From Tanypteryx hageni (taxonomy: Eukaryota; Arthropoda; Insecta; Odonata; Petaluridae): a DNA stretch of 64,000 nt. Of the stretch, positions 11,290 through 22,559 are shown piece after piece. The notes below the pieces were generated by a model, which had not been told where the DNA came from, made no database searches, and worked only from the letters and a program-made list of their open reading frames with translations. The DNA lies in assembly GCA_028673005.1 (NCBI GenBank), contig CM054116.1:129929547-129993546 (forward strand), read 5' to 3'. The first letter of the stretch is position 1. Every line of letters begins with the position of its first letter. The position numbers and the translations under genes are program-made.

Positions 11290-11885
11290 TACTTACTCTA
11301 TAGGTAGTAAAGGGGAAAGTACTGTTTTCATGAAAAAGATCGATTTCGAGGTTTCAACGTTTCACGTTTTGAGGCCCCCTGCACACGTTTTCGTCATTTT
11401 CTCGATTATGTATATGAGTGTTTGTGTCTATATGATAGAAATATTATGGATGCTCTAACTCAAAAACTATTAATCTTCTTCACGCGAAATTTCATATTTG
11501 ATATTTTCGTTAAAGAGACAAGTGTTGATTAGTTTTTGGTAAAAATCGATAAAACGGAAATGAGTATTTACACTTGACATATTCGATTTTTTAAAATAAT
11601 TTCTTTAATATTAGATGATGATCGAGGCGGTGGTATTGGTGGTGAGCGTGGTGGTGGCGATGATGTGACAACAATAAATACAATTTCCGGTTCATCGATT
11701 TTTACCACAAACGAATCAACTTTTGTATCTTTAAAAGAAATATCTAATATAAAATTTCCCGTCAACGTGATTAATAGTTTTTGAGTTAGAGCACCCATAA
11801 TATTTCTATCACATACACACAAACACTGATATACATCACGGAGAAAATGGTGAAAACGTGTTCAGGGGACATCGAAACGCGTACT
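11290..11885. repeat. fold-back pair of repeat family F1
   Basis: The left arm (about 11295-11600, plus orientation) and the right arm (about 11660-11880, minus orientation) are diverged inverted copies. Both contain CTCAAAAACTATTAAT and a TTTTCTCGAT-type block. Between them lies a short GGT-rich spacer. The same family occurs singly at 45505-45920 and 50762-51165. It has no coding potential. Two copies joined head to head suggest a fold-back arrangement or two independent insertions. Confidence 0.65.
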
Positions 11886-12249
11886 ACTACTCTTCTGTGA
11901 AAATGAGGTTCACTTAATAATGAAGTGAAACGAAATGATGATGGCTGCAACAGCAATTTAACTCATTGAGTTATTAAAAAGGTGCACAGCGTTACGATCT
12001 CGTGCATTCCGTCAGCCAAACCGACTTCTTACGTCGGTTTTTAAGCTGGAATATACGGGGAATGCCATCAAATAGCAAGTAATAGAAGAAGAAACTCTGC
12101 AAAGGTTTCTTTTACTTTTTTAAGCGCATATATCTCAACTGTTTTTAAGATATGGGCCTTGTCACTTTCGCTATTTCCGTTATGTAACAAATACTATCGA
12201 ACCGAGTGATTTGATAAAATCCATGAAATCGTCGATTCGACATTCGTAA
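11886..12249. other. gene-free stretch
   Basis: Mixed AT-rich sequence between two repeats; nothing recognised. Confidence 0.5.
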
Positions 12250-12490
12250 ATCCACTCCTACTTCTACTATTAGAACTAATTACGCAGAGAGTTTGCGTCA
12301 GACCTCTCCCAACAACCTCTCACTTGGACAAAAAAACAATTCCATGGGCCTGCTTCCGCTTCCATCATGATGTAAGAATAACAATCGCGAATTATAATAC
12401 GCTCGCCCAAGACGCGGAATAATCTTTGTTAACTCTGGTCGATACGCAAGAATACGTCTTATTTTATACAACAATAAATCCTGAAGGCTG
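12250..12490 (-). repeat. inverted duplication, right copy
   Basis: This is the reverse-orientation partner of 9087-9985. It lacks the 650-bp central segment, so the two homologous blocks are joined directly at about 12402. Divergence is moderate, with scattered substitutions and small indels, so the duplication is not recent. Confidence 0.6.
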
Positions 12491-13575
12491 AGATGAGGTC
12501 ACGACAGGAATACATATTCACCGACTGACATAACATTCACGTAGATAAGAAGTTAAAATTCTGTTTGCCGCGAAAGCGACCCCGCTCAAATTGTTGGAAT
12601 ACTTTTGGATGTGAGTATACTTAATAGAGAAGACGTCCGCTGAAATTCAAAACGTAAAACTTTCCCAAGATGGAGAAATTCAATGAAGTTGATATAAAAC
12701 AAACTGCATTTAATATGTACATCTTTATGGTCATGCAAATATCTCGCCGATATCTTAGATATTGTAAAATAATAACAAAAAATTCTGCATGTCAGGACAT
12801 AGACTATTACGTTTTTTCATGGAAAATGGAGACAAAACCGAATTTAAATCACTGTATTAATATCTCCTTGAAATCAGGAGCACACACAGAAACGAAATTA
12901 GACATATTCAGCGCGTCATAAACTTTCTTCAAGTGGAGTCTCTAATGTGCGTTATTGCAGTCGGCAAAAGCCTTCACTAAAAATAACAAATTCGCATTAA
13001 TTCTTAAACCCTCTTCTGTTTTAAGGAACGAATGCTTATATATGTGCACATTTTGTTTATGGTGCACTATATAAATAGAAATTTATTAACCTATAACAGA
13101 GGATAACATAAGTAAGAATACCGCAAATGCACGACTGCGGAGTAATCCTTCCTGGATAAGTTTTGGAGAAATAATACCAGAATATAAGGGTTCAATGCAT
13201 ATGGAAAAGGGATGAAAATTTACGGGGACAATAACCTCAAACTTTAATCAAAGTTAAAAACCGTGAAACAGTTTTACCAGGAACAATCCACGGAGTAGGC
13301 TCAGGGGGATGGTACCATGACGATTAGCGGCTGTCTTCAAAGCACCACTAATTTCCTTTCCACTAGCCTCGTTTAACCGGATTCTGGGAAACCTCAGCAG
13401 GAAGTATCCTAGACCCTCTCTCTATGCTATTAGATGCCCATGAAAAATCCCACCTTTGCCTTATTCGGTGTTGAAAAGTGATGCTTTCAAAAAATACTCA
13501 TATTAAAGCAAAAGAAAACCTCTTCTTTCGCTCTCACTGTTTATGCGAACCGAAAATATCTAACAAAATAAATAA
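12491..13575. other. gene-free AT-rich stretch
   Basis: Open frames are short (the largest is 83 codons at 12670-12921) and show no domain. No repeat or RNA gene recognised. Confidence 0.5.
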
Positions 13576-13690
13576 CGGTTTTCGGTTTCGGTTCGGGTTC
13601 ATAAAAATATTTTTTCGGTTGGGTTTCGATTTCACTCCAGCAAAAATAAAGGGTTTTTTCGGTTTTCGGTTTGGTTCCGGTTCGATGCTC
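13576..13690 (+). repeat. TTCGG-rich degenerate simple repeat
   Basis: Irregular runs of CGGTTTTCGG and GGTTCGGGTT. A similar patch in the opposite orientation lies at 22270-22385, and the order of blocks (GGTTCGGGTTC then GGTTTTCGGTT) is comparable, so both may derive from one dispersed element. Confidence 0.55.
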
Positions 13691-14344
13691 TGTCCCGCTA
13701 TGCTGTATAATAACAGTCTAAATACCTTATCACGATCTACATGTTTTGGTCTTTCTACATTTATTTTGTAAATAATCAATGTTTCGTCTGGTTCTAATTA
13801 TTTTTCACAATTAATACAAAATCATTTCCTTTATATGAGTTTACGGTAAACCCTTCTCCAACGCGGGTTCCCCCTAAGCGGATTCTATTATAAACGATGA
13901 AATAAACGTGACACATATTTATTCAACGCGCATAAAATTAAATTATACGCTTTTCTGAGTTGGGCAAACACCACACTTTACTTATCCATGTCAAGTAAGA
14001 AAGCTCGCTGCCTATGAGAACCCTTAACTTTTTCCGTAAGTTATTGAATTTTTCCAACGCGATCTTGGCCAACGCGGCCTTTTCCAAGAACTAAACCCCC
14101 GCGTCGCGCAAACTGTACTATCCCTTGAAAATCTTTTTCTGATCCACTCCTTAAATAACTGAACTCATAAGATTGCTTCATTACTTATCTCTCCACCATG
14201 AATAATTAATATTCTAAGATATCAGCATTTTATATCATCTCCCTAATAAGTACATCTCTAGTTCCATATTTTCTGTCCTTACGTATTATAAGTGATGAAC
14301 AAAATTAAAATAGCCACAAATTTTAAAAATATAATGACACACGA
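13691..14344. other. gene-free stretch
   Basis: AT-rich sequence; nothing recognised. Confidence 0.5.
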
Positions 14345-14405
14345 TGTTTAATACATAAACCTACGAGATTTCACTATGCTGTGGCATCATCAGATGTTTA
14401 CATAA
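14345..14405 (-). ncRNA. hammerhead-ribozyme-like motif, degenerate
   Basis: On the minus strand the core box CTGATGA (14387-14393) is followed by a short stem-loop with CAC/GTG pairing and then GAAA (14369-14372), in the order required for a hammerhead (CUGAUGA, helix II, GAAA, helix III). Flanking ACAT and ATGT segments could form helix I. Helix II looks shortened, which would weaken or abolish activity. Hammerheads of this kind are known in Penelope-like elements and retrozymes. The presence of a host element here is not otherwise shown. Confidence 0.4.
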
Positions 14406-14519
14406 AATTTAAAGTCGTTCATCTTTGCTCTCTCATTATAAAATTCCGCAAAGATCAGATTCTGATCGAAAAGAATTATTTATTAGTTATTTTGAGCCCG
14501 TGAAAAAACAACTGCTCTT

Positions 14520-14580
14520 CATATTCACAGCTTTTGAGTAAATGCCTCTAGTCATCAGTACCACCACCTTAAGCATAAAG
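14520..14580 (-). ncRNA. second CTGATGA-containing hammerhead-like relic
   Basis: About 160 bp from the preceding motif and on the same strand, CTGATGA is followed by a GAG...CTC stem and CAAAAG where GAAA would be expected. The catalytic GAAA is not intact and helix I is not evident. It is recorded because of its closeness to the first motif; alone it would not be convincing. Confidence 0.2.
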
Positions 14581-16224
14581 GAACCAAAAAGTTATACATA
14601 TATCAGTAATTTTGTGCCATTTATTGTGTGTATATCAAGACGTGCGAGTTAATTATATTCGCACCACATTATTTACCCAACAAAATCGAGAATTTTGGTA
14701 GCTGTTGTTTATCGTTGAGTAGATTATTCTATTGGATTTACTCTCATTTTGCCATATGAGTTCAATTGTAATGAGCGGAAGAAACAATACGACTCTTTAT
14801 TAATATAAAGAAGAAAGAACATTAGCCCATGATAATATTTTTAATAAATAATAAATGCTCAAACCTTAAAATGAAAGGTTTGGCCGAGATATCAAGCTCT
14901 CTTTTTCTTTTCTGGTAATTTGAATCTAAAAACGCTTGGTTTTATCGTCCGTTGTCCATCAATGGGGTTTTTGCTGGCGGAAAGAATACGCCTATTGTTA
15001 AGCCACACTCTGCCTCCGATAGCGCTTGGCCTGAGGCTAGAGACTCGCTCGCTCTCCCATCACGCAGGCTCTCTAATTGATGACCTATTTGAAAATTTTA
15101 TTGGAGACCGTTTCAACCAATACATGAAAAGTGATGAAGTTAGGTTTTACAAGCCAAATCAGTGTATTTCTGGGGAAAAGTTAGCTAACAAGTAAAACTT
15201 ACAATACAAAACTAGGGTGGTCCAAAAATATGGATTTTGGAAAAGTATCTCTCTCACTTTCTTATACGGTGCTCCTACAAAAAAAAACATTGTTTGTGAC
15301 GTTTTGCCTTAATTGGATAACATTTAGGGATGGAGGGAATTTTTTTTCATTTCTCTCGATCCCGTTTAACACTTGGTGACATAATTGTAATATTCCATAC
15401 TTGTTAACTTGTGGCCATCATAAATATAGGTAATCTCTGTATTTATAGGATTTAGCCCTCCTAATACTACAAGGAGCACATTGTGTCGGCCATGTTATTA
15501 ATTATCGATTTTTCGCCTTTTCACAGTGCGAATAGAATGCTGTAAAATTTTTATTGCCATTTGTAAATACTATTATATTGATCACGATTTATTGTTGCGT
15601 GCATATATTACTTTAAATGCACAGCATCTACAAAATCTGATAGTGTGCACAGAGTAATTTCTTTTGGCAATGGCCGTTATCACTTGTTTTCAGTCATCTC
15701 CCGGTAAAAAAGTACGACTACTTAAACAAGACGACCATCATTTACACCTGTTGTCCATGCTATGCTTGCGGTGGAGTCGAAAAACCTCTGCAAAAATTGT
15801 GCGGCTGATAAAGGGCGGAATAGTGATATATAGATGATCTGAAACTCACCGTAACTTACTGAACAAAGAAGAAATGGAATAAATATAACAATTGAATTTT
15901 TTGTTATTCCAGTGTCTAATATTAATATTTGTCACTTTTAAATGAAAATTTAAATATAATTCATTAAATTACTTCTTATTTGATGGGCTCCAACTACCCC
16001 CCTCGGTATTACACGCGACTAAAAATACCTTGCAATTAATTAAACTTTCATCTATGCAGATGAGAACTGTATTCAACAATAAATTATTACGCATTTTATT
16101 ACAAATCTCTTCAAGGAATTGACATTTTTCTCATGTTTCAGAAAACGAAGTTTAAATAATTTTCAATCACACATTAAAACTGTTTCGTTCCTTTGAGAGC
16201 TCCGGAGCGTTTCTCTCTCTTCTC
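14581..16224. other. gene-free AT-rich stretch
   Basis: A less AT-rich patch at 14930-15110 carries a 91-codon frame without a recognisable domain. The rest shows no gene, RNA or transposon end. Confidence 0.5.
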
Positions 16225-16243
16225 GGAACATTCGAGAAAGTTT
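16225..16243. promoter_or_regulatory. heat-shock-element-like sequence
   Basis: GGAACATTCGAGAAAGTTT contains GAA-nn-TTC-nn-GAA with correct 2-base gaps and a partial fourth unit TTt. This matches the binding pattern of heat shock factor. The following 200 bp is more GC-rich than average, but no heat-shock gene is visible downstream, so function is only possible. Confidence 0.35.
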
Positions 16244-16544
16244 ATAGGAGGCGCTGTTTGCGCAAACCTCCTCGCTTTCACCCTTCGCCTCTTCTTTCGC
16301 CCCGCCGACAACAGCGCCTTCTATTCGCGGACTTCTAAAGTCTTCGGAAAGATACAAGCGCTCACAATGGTCGCCTTGGATCTCCTCCTAAGGAATCACT
16401 CTCTAGCATTCAGCGACGAACTTAAGAAAAGCCTTTTCTGGCTCCTAAAATGTTTCATTCGTCTTTGCCGTTCTTAGAGGTGGGGGTCGTTCCTCGGAAC
16501 ACCGCTCTTCCGCGATCACGAGCAGACGAGGAAGAGCTGAGGAT

Positions 16545-16680
16545 TAGAAAGAGAGATGAAGAGAGAGAGAGAGGGAAAAAGAGAGGGAGAGAGAGGGAGA
16601 GGGAGGAGAGAGAGAGGGGGAGAGGTAGAGAGAGAGATAGAGAGTGAGGGAGATAGAGAGAGGGAGGGAGGGAGTGAGAA
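16545..16680. repeat. (GA)-rich polypurine tract
   Basis: Nearly pure G and A on the plus strand, built of GAGA and GGGA units. Long frames reading through it are compositional. Confidence 0.85.
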
Positions 16681-17282
16681 CTGAAGCGATGGGGGACCTT
16701 GTGCAGTCTTCTTATCAGAAATGTTCCTTGGTCACCCATCCGCAAAATAGAAGGCATAATCTTCTCCCTATTTTCTATTTATTCTCTATTTTTTCTGATA
16801 GGCACTCCAGTGCACTGTTTTAAGCTAAATGTCAATGCGAATGTCGTGAACCTGTCTACAGAAATCCTTTATTTTAATCGATCTTGAATAAAACTACCAT
16901 TTCCGCTTTTTATTTTTCTCTTGAAAACACATTTCTATTTTTCGTCATAAATTCCAGTATAAAGACCATAAATTCCAGTATAAAGACCACCAACTACTTA
17001 TTTATCAACTCGAGCAATACACCTCTAAATATATTCTAATCTTTTATTATTTAAGAGTCGTTCCTTACAATAAGTCGATACCGGAGAGTTTAAATGAACA
17101 AATACATAAGTGTATTCTGTGATGAATATTGCAAGCGCGCAACTCGCATCCAGCAATCCCGTGTCCGCTTACCACTTCGCGCGTGAATCTGCGTTGTATT
17201 CGGCCCCACTCATTCCAGTCTGCTCGATATGATGATGCTCTCTCACATTCCAAGGGAGCAGTCGGAAACAGCTTTGAACAAG
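16681..17282. other. gene-free stretch
   Basis: AT-rich to about 17100 with a 20-bp direct repeat (ATAAATTCCAGTATAAAGAC) near 16950-16990, then mixed sequence. No gene recognised. Confidence 0.5.
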
Positions 17283-17845
17283 TGATGTCGTCCTTCCACC
17301 CCTCCCACTCCTTCTACCCCTCCCCCTCCTTCCGCCCCTCCCCCTCCTTCCATCCTTCCCCCTCCTTCCACCCCACCCCTCCCCTTCCTTCCATCCCTCC
17401 CACTCCTTCCACCACTCCCCCTCCTTCCACCACCCCCTCCTTCCACCCCTCCCCCTCCTTCCACCCCACCCCTCCCCTTCCTTCCACCCCTCCCACTCCT
17501 TCCACCCCTCCCACTCCTTCTACCCCTCCCCCTCCTTCCACCCCTCCCACTCCTTCTACCCCTCCCCCTCCTTCCACCCCTCCCCCTCCTTCCATCCTTC
17601 CCCCCTCCTTCCACCCCACCCCTCCCCTTCCTTCCATCCCTCCCACTCCTTCCACCACTCCCACTCCTTCCACCACCCCCTCCTTCCATCCTTCCCCCTC
17701 CTTCCACCCCACCCCTCCCCTCCTTCCACCCCTCCCCCTCCTTCCACCCATCCCCCTCCTTCCACCCCTCCCCCTCCTTCTACCCCTCCCCCTCCTTCCA
17801 CCACTCCCCTCTTTCACCCTTCTCTTCCACACCCTCCCCCCTCCA
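17283..17845 (+). repeat. C-rich minisatellite, 18-bp unit
   Basis: Tandem copies of CCACCCCTCCCCCTCCTT and close variants (with CCACTCC in place of CCCCTCC) run for about 560 bp. One strand is essentially C+T and the other G+A. The Pro/Ser/Thr-rich frames on one strand and the Gly/Glu/Arg-rich frames on the other are artefacts of the repeat. The composition suits triplex or G-quadruplex structure. Confidence 0.9.
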
Positions 17846-20715
17846 GCAGGAGGGGTTAGAGTCCACTGTGGGAATCACCTGGGTACAGGTGCTTCCGTTT
17901 CCCTTATTTATTGCCTGCCCCTTAGATGGCTGCCTGGTGTTTGTACGACACGGCTATGGGTGCATCCTATCGGAGATGCCAATGAACGATTTAGACCCTA
18001 TATAGAGCCCATCTCGGGAGCTCTTGGTGGATAAATGAATCTCTTTTTTCGATCTTTGGCCTAACTAGGTCGTGAAACTATGAGGTGCAATTTATCGCGC
18101 GTTCACCTACCTGTCTTATTCAACGACAACATAGCATCGGATAAGACGGCCGTTGGATGATTCACGATGCCGAGCTAAGAACTTGAGATTTCGAAATCGT
18201 TTTAGATCTCGCATTACAGTCGTGCTCTAGTTTGCACTCGGCGACGGCAGTTATCCGATGAGTGACGTCACATTCGAGAAATCCGTCGCTTTCCTTTTGT
18301 CTCGGATGAAATCATTATAGCACATGGAATATGAATTTCCTATATTTCAAAGTAGATTTAAATTACGGCTTTTGCGTTTCGCCTGCACTCATCTAATTTA
18401 AACCAGGAATTATTCTTACGTTATAATGAGTGTCTCATTTCCATCAAATTTCCTCTTATTAATATTCGCTTTTGCATAGAGTTGCTTCATTTCGGACCCT
18501 TTTTGCGATTTCGAGGGCTTTTTCCATCTTGATGAATCCCTTTCACATCTCACGCATCGACCCGGCAACCAATTCGGGTTCTTTCGGAAGGGATTCATTT
18601 CCGACTCACCACTTACTTTACTTCCGAACCAATATTTTAACGACGCATTACGTGCCCTTAACTTATAATCCGCAAACCGTAAATTGTCTCCCTCGGTTAC
18701 GCTTCGCCGCCGGTCTACTTAATCGGATTACCGACTCAGGCTCCTTTGGCGGGAACATCGTGAAATCTCGCCAATAATACTTGGCCTCTCACGCGATTCG
18801 AACGGGCAGCGCGCTCTCCCTACCCAACAATCCAATCCACCATTCCTCCTCCACCCAGCCTTCCCTATCCTACCGAATATTCTCTATTCTCGCCTTTAAT
18901 TTCGGGGAATAATCGTGACCAGACGCCGAAGATTTTGCAAAGAAAAAGGAAGGATTTCCCTCTGGAGGGATTTTCTCTCGGTCGAGGAGGATCGATGAAG
19001 CCTGTGTTTCGTGGCGAGAAATAACCGCCGTCTCATCCAAAAAGCGGACACCGACACTCGACGACCATCGGATGTTCCTTAAATTTTATCGCGGAACGAC
19101 ACCACATTTGAGAATAGGAGGCCACATCTTTTCAAAGTGCCTATTCGAAAATATGTCGCTGTAAGAAGAACCGTAAATGCGGGAAAAATATTCCATTAAC
19201 TGCCGACCATATAAATTATACATGCATTTGGAAACTGTATAGGAATATCGGCCACGTCTACGTTATTTCTTTGCTTTTTAGACGGCACCAGGAATTATCA
19301 ATAGAAGAGTGGCAGAAGTAGCGTGGAGGACAAAGAGGTAGAGGGATTGAAAACGATTTCTTATGTTCATTGATTTTTTATGCTGTGACATCAATAGGTG
19401 TATAGAATAAGTACTTGCGCAGTGTTTGTGAAAGATTTATTTTGTACTAATAGAATTTTTCGCGCGGTTAGGAAAATTTTGAAGTCACAGTAGGATTTTA
19501 ATGAGGAAAAATGGAACCGAAACTAAAGAATATGTTATACCTATCGCTGAAATTTAACAATGTGATAACGGAGGTAGCTTTGCAAGCGAAATGAATTGCC
19601 GGAAGTAAACATAACATGATGGCATCTGATACCCAAAAGTTATAAGTTAATTACTTTTTAAGGCTCACCTTTAAATTGAAACTTATGAATGGACTGCTAT
19701 CTACATAAGCAGTTTTTATTTTGATATTATCAGAAATGCAGTACTGCCGTTACTAAATGTATAATCGCGTAATAGTCGCATTTTAATTGGCAGTTATACG
19801 AAGTAATTTATTCTATATTATATCTTATAGCGAGGTAAAAGAACAACAAATACAGGTGTTATTATTATTTATGATATCACTAATAAGTACGGATGTAGCA
19901 TAGGAAAAGTAGTCATCGAAACCTCTATTACTTACGCAGTTATATACTGTAACAAATAATTACGATCAATTCATATAAGTAGGCGCAAGTTAGTGGAAAA
20001 CCATTTTAATAAGCACAAAATCAAATAAATAAGCACAAGTAGATATGGTGTTTACTTGTCTTATTTCTTATTGTAATCATTAAATTATTTATATTGATTT
20101 TGGGGATCTATATTTTACAAAGATAAACTTGAAATGCATCAGATATTTCATCACCAGATTTTGGAATATTTATGAAAAATAACTTCTCATTTGATTTGTA
20201 ACAATGTAAGAAATTAACATAGCACTAGTTTCATGCAACGATTTATTTTTAAAAATCTTCTTTAAATGCGTGTCAATTTCCAGTGAATTCTTAAAAAATA
20301 GCTATTCACTCGCAATATATTCTCAGCATCGCAAACAAGCGGATAAAGTCATTCCTTGTGGTGTTGATAGAGGCGAGCGCCAGCCATCGCGTGCGCATGC
20401 GTTAATAATTGAATAGAGATATATCCCTTATGAACGCGTTTGGTATCTCGCGCACGTTTTATTCCTTTGACGCATGATAATCTGACGACGTTGTAGAGAG
20501 GCGCGGGCGGCCGTAGGAAGGGAGAGCGGCGAACGGAGAGGGAGTGGGGGAGGCGACGGACGGGATCATGGGGCGAGGAGGATGCTGGGAAGCAAAACCC
20601 GCCAAATGAAGACATTGTGCTCGCAAGTTGGACGCATTCATTTGAGGATTCCCTCGTGCGCCACCGCTATTGATTCTTCCTCAATCATTTCTGCGGTACT
20701 GTCGTAAAACACTCA
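17846..20715. other. gene-free stretch
   Basis: Mixed to AT-rich sequence. A perfect 10-bp inverted repeat (CATCGGATAA at 18135-18144, TTATCCGATG at 18251-18260) lies just before a CRE octamer TGACGTCA (18263-18270). A single B-box-like GTTCGAATC on the minus strand near 18794 has no surrounding tRNA fold. No coding region is recognised. Confidence 0.45.
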
Positions 20716-21065
20716 AGTCCCGCTCCCGCACGCACTCACCCCCTCCCCAGCTCACTCTGTCGCTCTCCAACCTCCTCATATCCCCCAAACCAATCCTCCT
20801 CTCTCCCCCTCCCTTCGATACTTCTCCTTTCACCGACTTCTTATACTACCGCCCCCTCCTCCTCTTATCCTCGCTCCCTCTCTACCCCTCCCTCTCCTCC
20901 CCTCCCTCTCTTCTACTTCCTCTCTTCTACTTCCTCTCTTCCCCTCCCACTCTTCCCCTCCATCTACTCCCATCCCTCTCTTCCCTCCCTCTCTTCCCCT
21001 TCCCCGCCTCTCCCTCCATCTTACTTTCCTCTCCCTCCATCTTACTTTCCTCTCCGAATCCACTC
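20716..21065 (+). repeat. polypyrimidine tract
   Basis: C/T-rich low-complexity tract with irregular CTCTTCCCCTCC units. The open frames on both strands are compositional. Confidence 0.8.
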
Positions 21066-21322
21066 CCACAATTCCGACCCAGCTAATCCTGAATACATTT
21101 CAGCGCAGGTCAAACATCTTATTCAAAATAGAAGCCGTCTTATAAAAGTATTTTCTAAAAAATTCCGTCGACGTCTCAGGAAAAATTCAATATAATGCAG
21201 AAAAAAGTAACTTATTAAGCAAATATAGCGCAAAAGTTACAATGCTAAAATAGTGTTTTCTTCTGATTTATTTTATTGTTGAACGACAACAAAAATAAAA
21301 CTGTTACTACGACCCTAAAGTA

Positions 21323-21662
21323 CAAGATTGAGCAAACATTTTACGTGGTTGGCCGGATTAACAGTTGCAACTTCTTAGGTGGGCCACATGAACAGAAGAA
21401 AAGGTTTCACTGGGCCACGTTAGGGTTCACATCGGAGGTTAATTGAGATAACGCGAGGTATTTTGTTCGTGAAAATCAATAATAAATAATATGTTATCTC
21501 CATAACATTACTGGAAAAGTTTTTTCGGCCATAATTTTATGATACAAATATGATATTATCTGTATTTTATGTTACGGTTTGCTTTCAGAATGACATCGCG
21601 GGCCAGATAAAATGCCCTCCTGGGCTACATGTGGCCCGCGGGCCGTAGTTTGCTCACACTTG
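21323..21662. mobile_element. non-autonomous hAT element (340 bp)
   Basis: Left end CAAGATTGAGCAAAC and reverse-complemented right end CAAGTGTGAGCAAAC are inverted repeats, with GGCCCGCGGGCC just inside the right end and GGGCCAC motifs internally. An 8-bp duplication with one mismatch flanks it (CTAAAGTA at 21315-21322, CTATAGTA at 21663-21670). These features define a hAT miniature element. No transposase is present. Confidence 0.8.
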
Positions 21663-21929
21663 CTATAGTATTCCATAAACGGTTTGTAGGCAATTCATCT
21701 AAATTTCGTGATATTTTTAAATGATAAAAAATACAAGTGTGGCGAGATAACACATAACTTTAATTTACAAATTCATTCCAAAGAACATCCAACATGTTGA
21801 CTTTGCTCATATTTGTTCCCTGTAGATGTGACGCCTTAGTTTATACCATAATTAGGAAAATTACCGGTACAGCAAATTTTCTTCAAAATTTGCGAAGAAT
21901 GTAAGTGCGAAATAAAAGTATCCACCACC

Positions 21930-22230
21930 TCGTGATCGGAGGCGCTCTTACCGGTTGTGATTGGTGCAAGGAACGTCCATAATATGGCTGCCCAGAGGCC
22001 AGCCTTGGCGCCGTCCCACCGTCCCATCGCCCCCTTTGCCGCCCGTCCCTCCGCTCCGCCGCGACGCAGGGCGACGCCCAGTGGCGCCGTGGGCGCCGCT
22101 GGATAGATCTCTTCTCACCGGAAGTCGGCCTAGCTAGGAACGCCTTCGGAGATGGACGCCTCCTCTTCTCTGCGGATGGTCGCTCTTCCCCGGGGGCGCA
22201 TTCTCCTGCGGGCAAAGCGAGACAGAGAGA
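21930..22230. other. GC- and CpG-rich island, unassigned
   Basis: This 300-bp patch is much richer in G, C and CpG than its surroundings. A 110-codon minus-strand frame (21883-22215, Arg-rich) and a plus-strand 40-codon frame starting at an ATGGCTGCC near 21983 cross it. Neither shows a recognised domain. It could be a promoter-type CpG island or a GC-rich repeat. Confidence 0.3.
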
Positions 22231-22269
22231 GAGTGGAATTTTAGTAAACAGCGGGGGAGGGCATCGGCA

Positions 22270-22385
22270 GGTTGTCGAACCGAGCCGAAATTGAACCGAA
22301 AACCCGCTCCAAACCGCTCGATTTTGCGAACTGTGATTTTGTCTTTACTTTGAACCCGAACCGAGACTGACCCGGTTTTAGAACG
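22270..22385 (-). repeat. CCGAA-rich degenerate simple repeat
   Basis: Irregular AACCGAAAACC and CCGAACCGAG units, related in inverse orientation to 13576-13690. Confidence 0.5.
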
Positions 22386-22559
22386 TGTTCAAAATTGGTT
22401 AAAATTTTCCAGACAATCCATGTATACAACCAAATGAAAATAAATAATTCTTATTGAAGTTTAATGATCGAGAAGTAGATGAACAATAGCTGCCTCCGTA
22501 CAGTGTAAATGTTTCCCTCTGACTAACTTCTTCGGAGCGAAAATAGAATTTTTTTAGTA

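Noticed and set aside
13576..13690. TTCGG-rich patch as a protein repeat (FGFRFGF)
   Set aside because: The Phe/Gly/Arg repeat is just the translation of a degenerate simple repeat; a similar patch lies inverted at 22270-22385.
17129..18034. 301-codon plus-strand frame and antisense frames of 154 and 172 codons
   Set aside because: They are translations of the 18-bp minisatellite (Pro/Ser/Thr or Gly/Glu/Arg repeats) with no domain; the frames stay open because the repeat unit lacks stops.
18790..18830. B-box-like GTTCGAATC as a tRNA gene
   Set aside because: No A-box, acceptor or anticodon stem could be folded around it.
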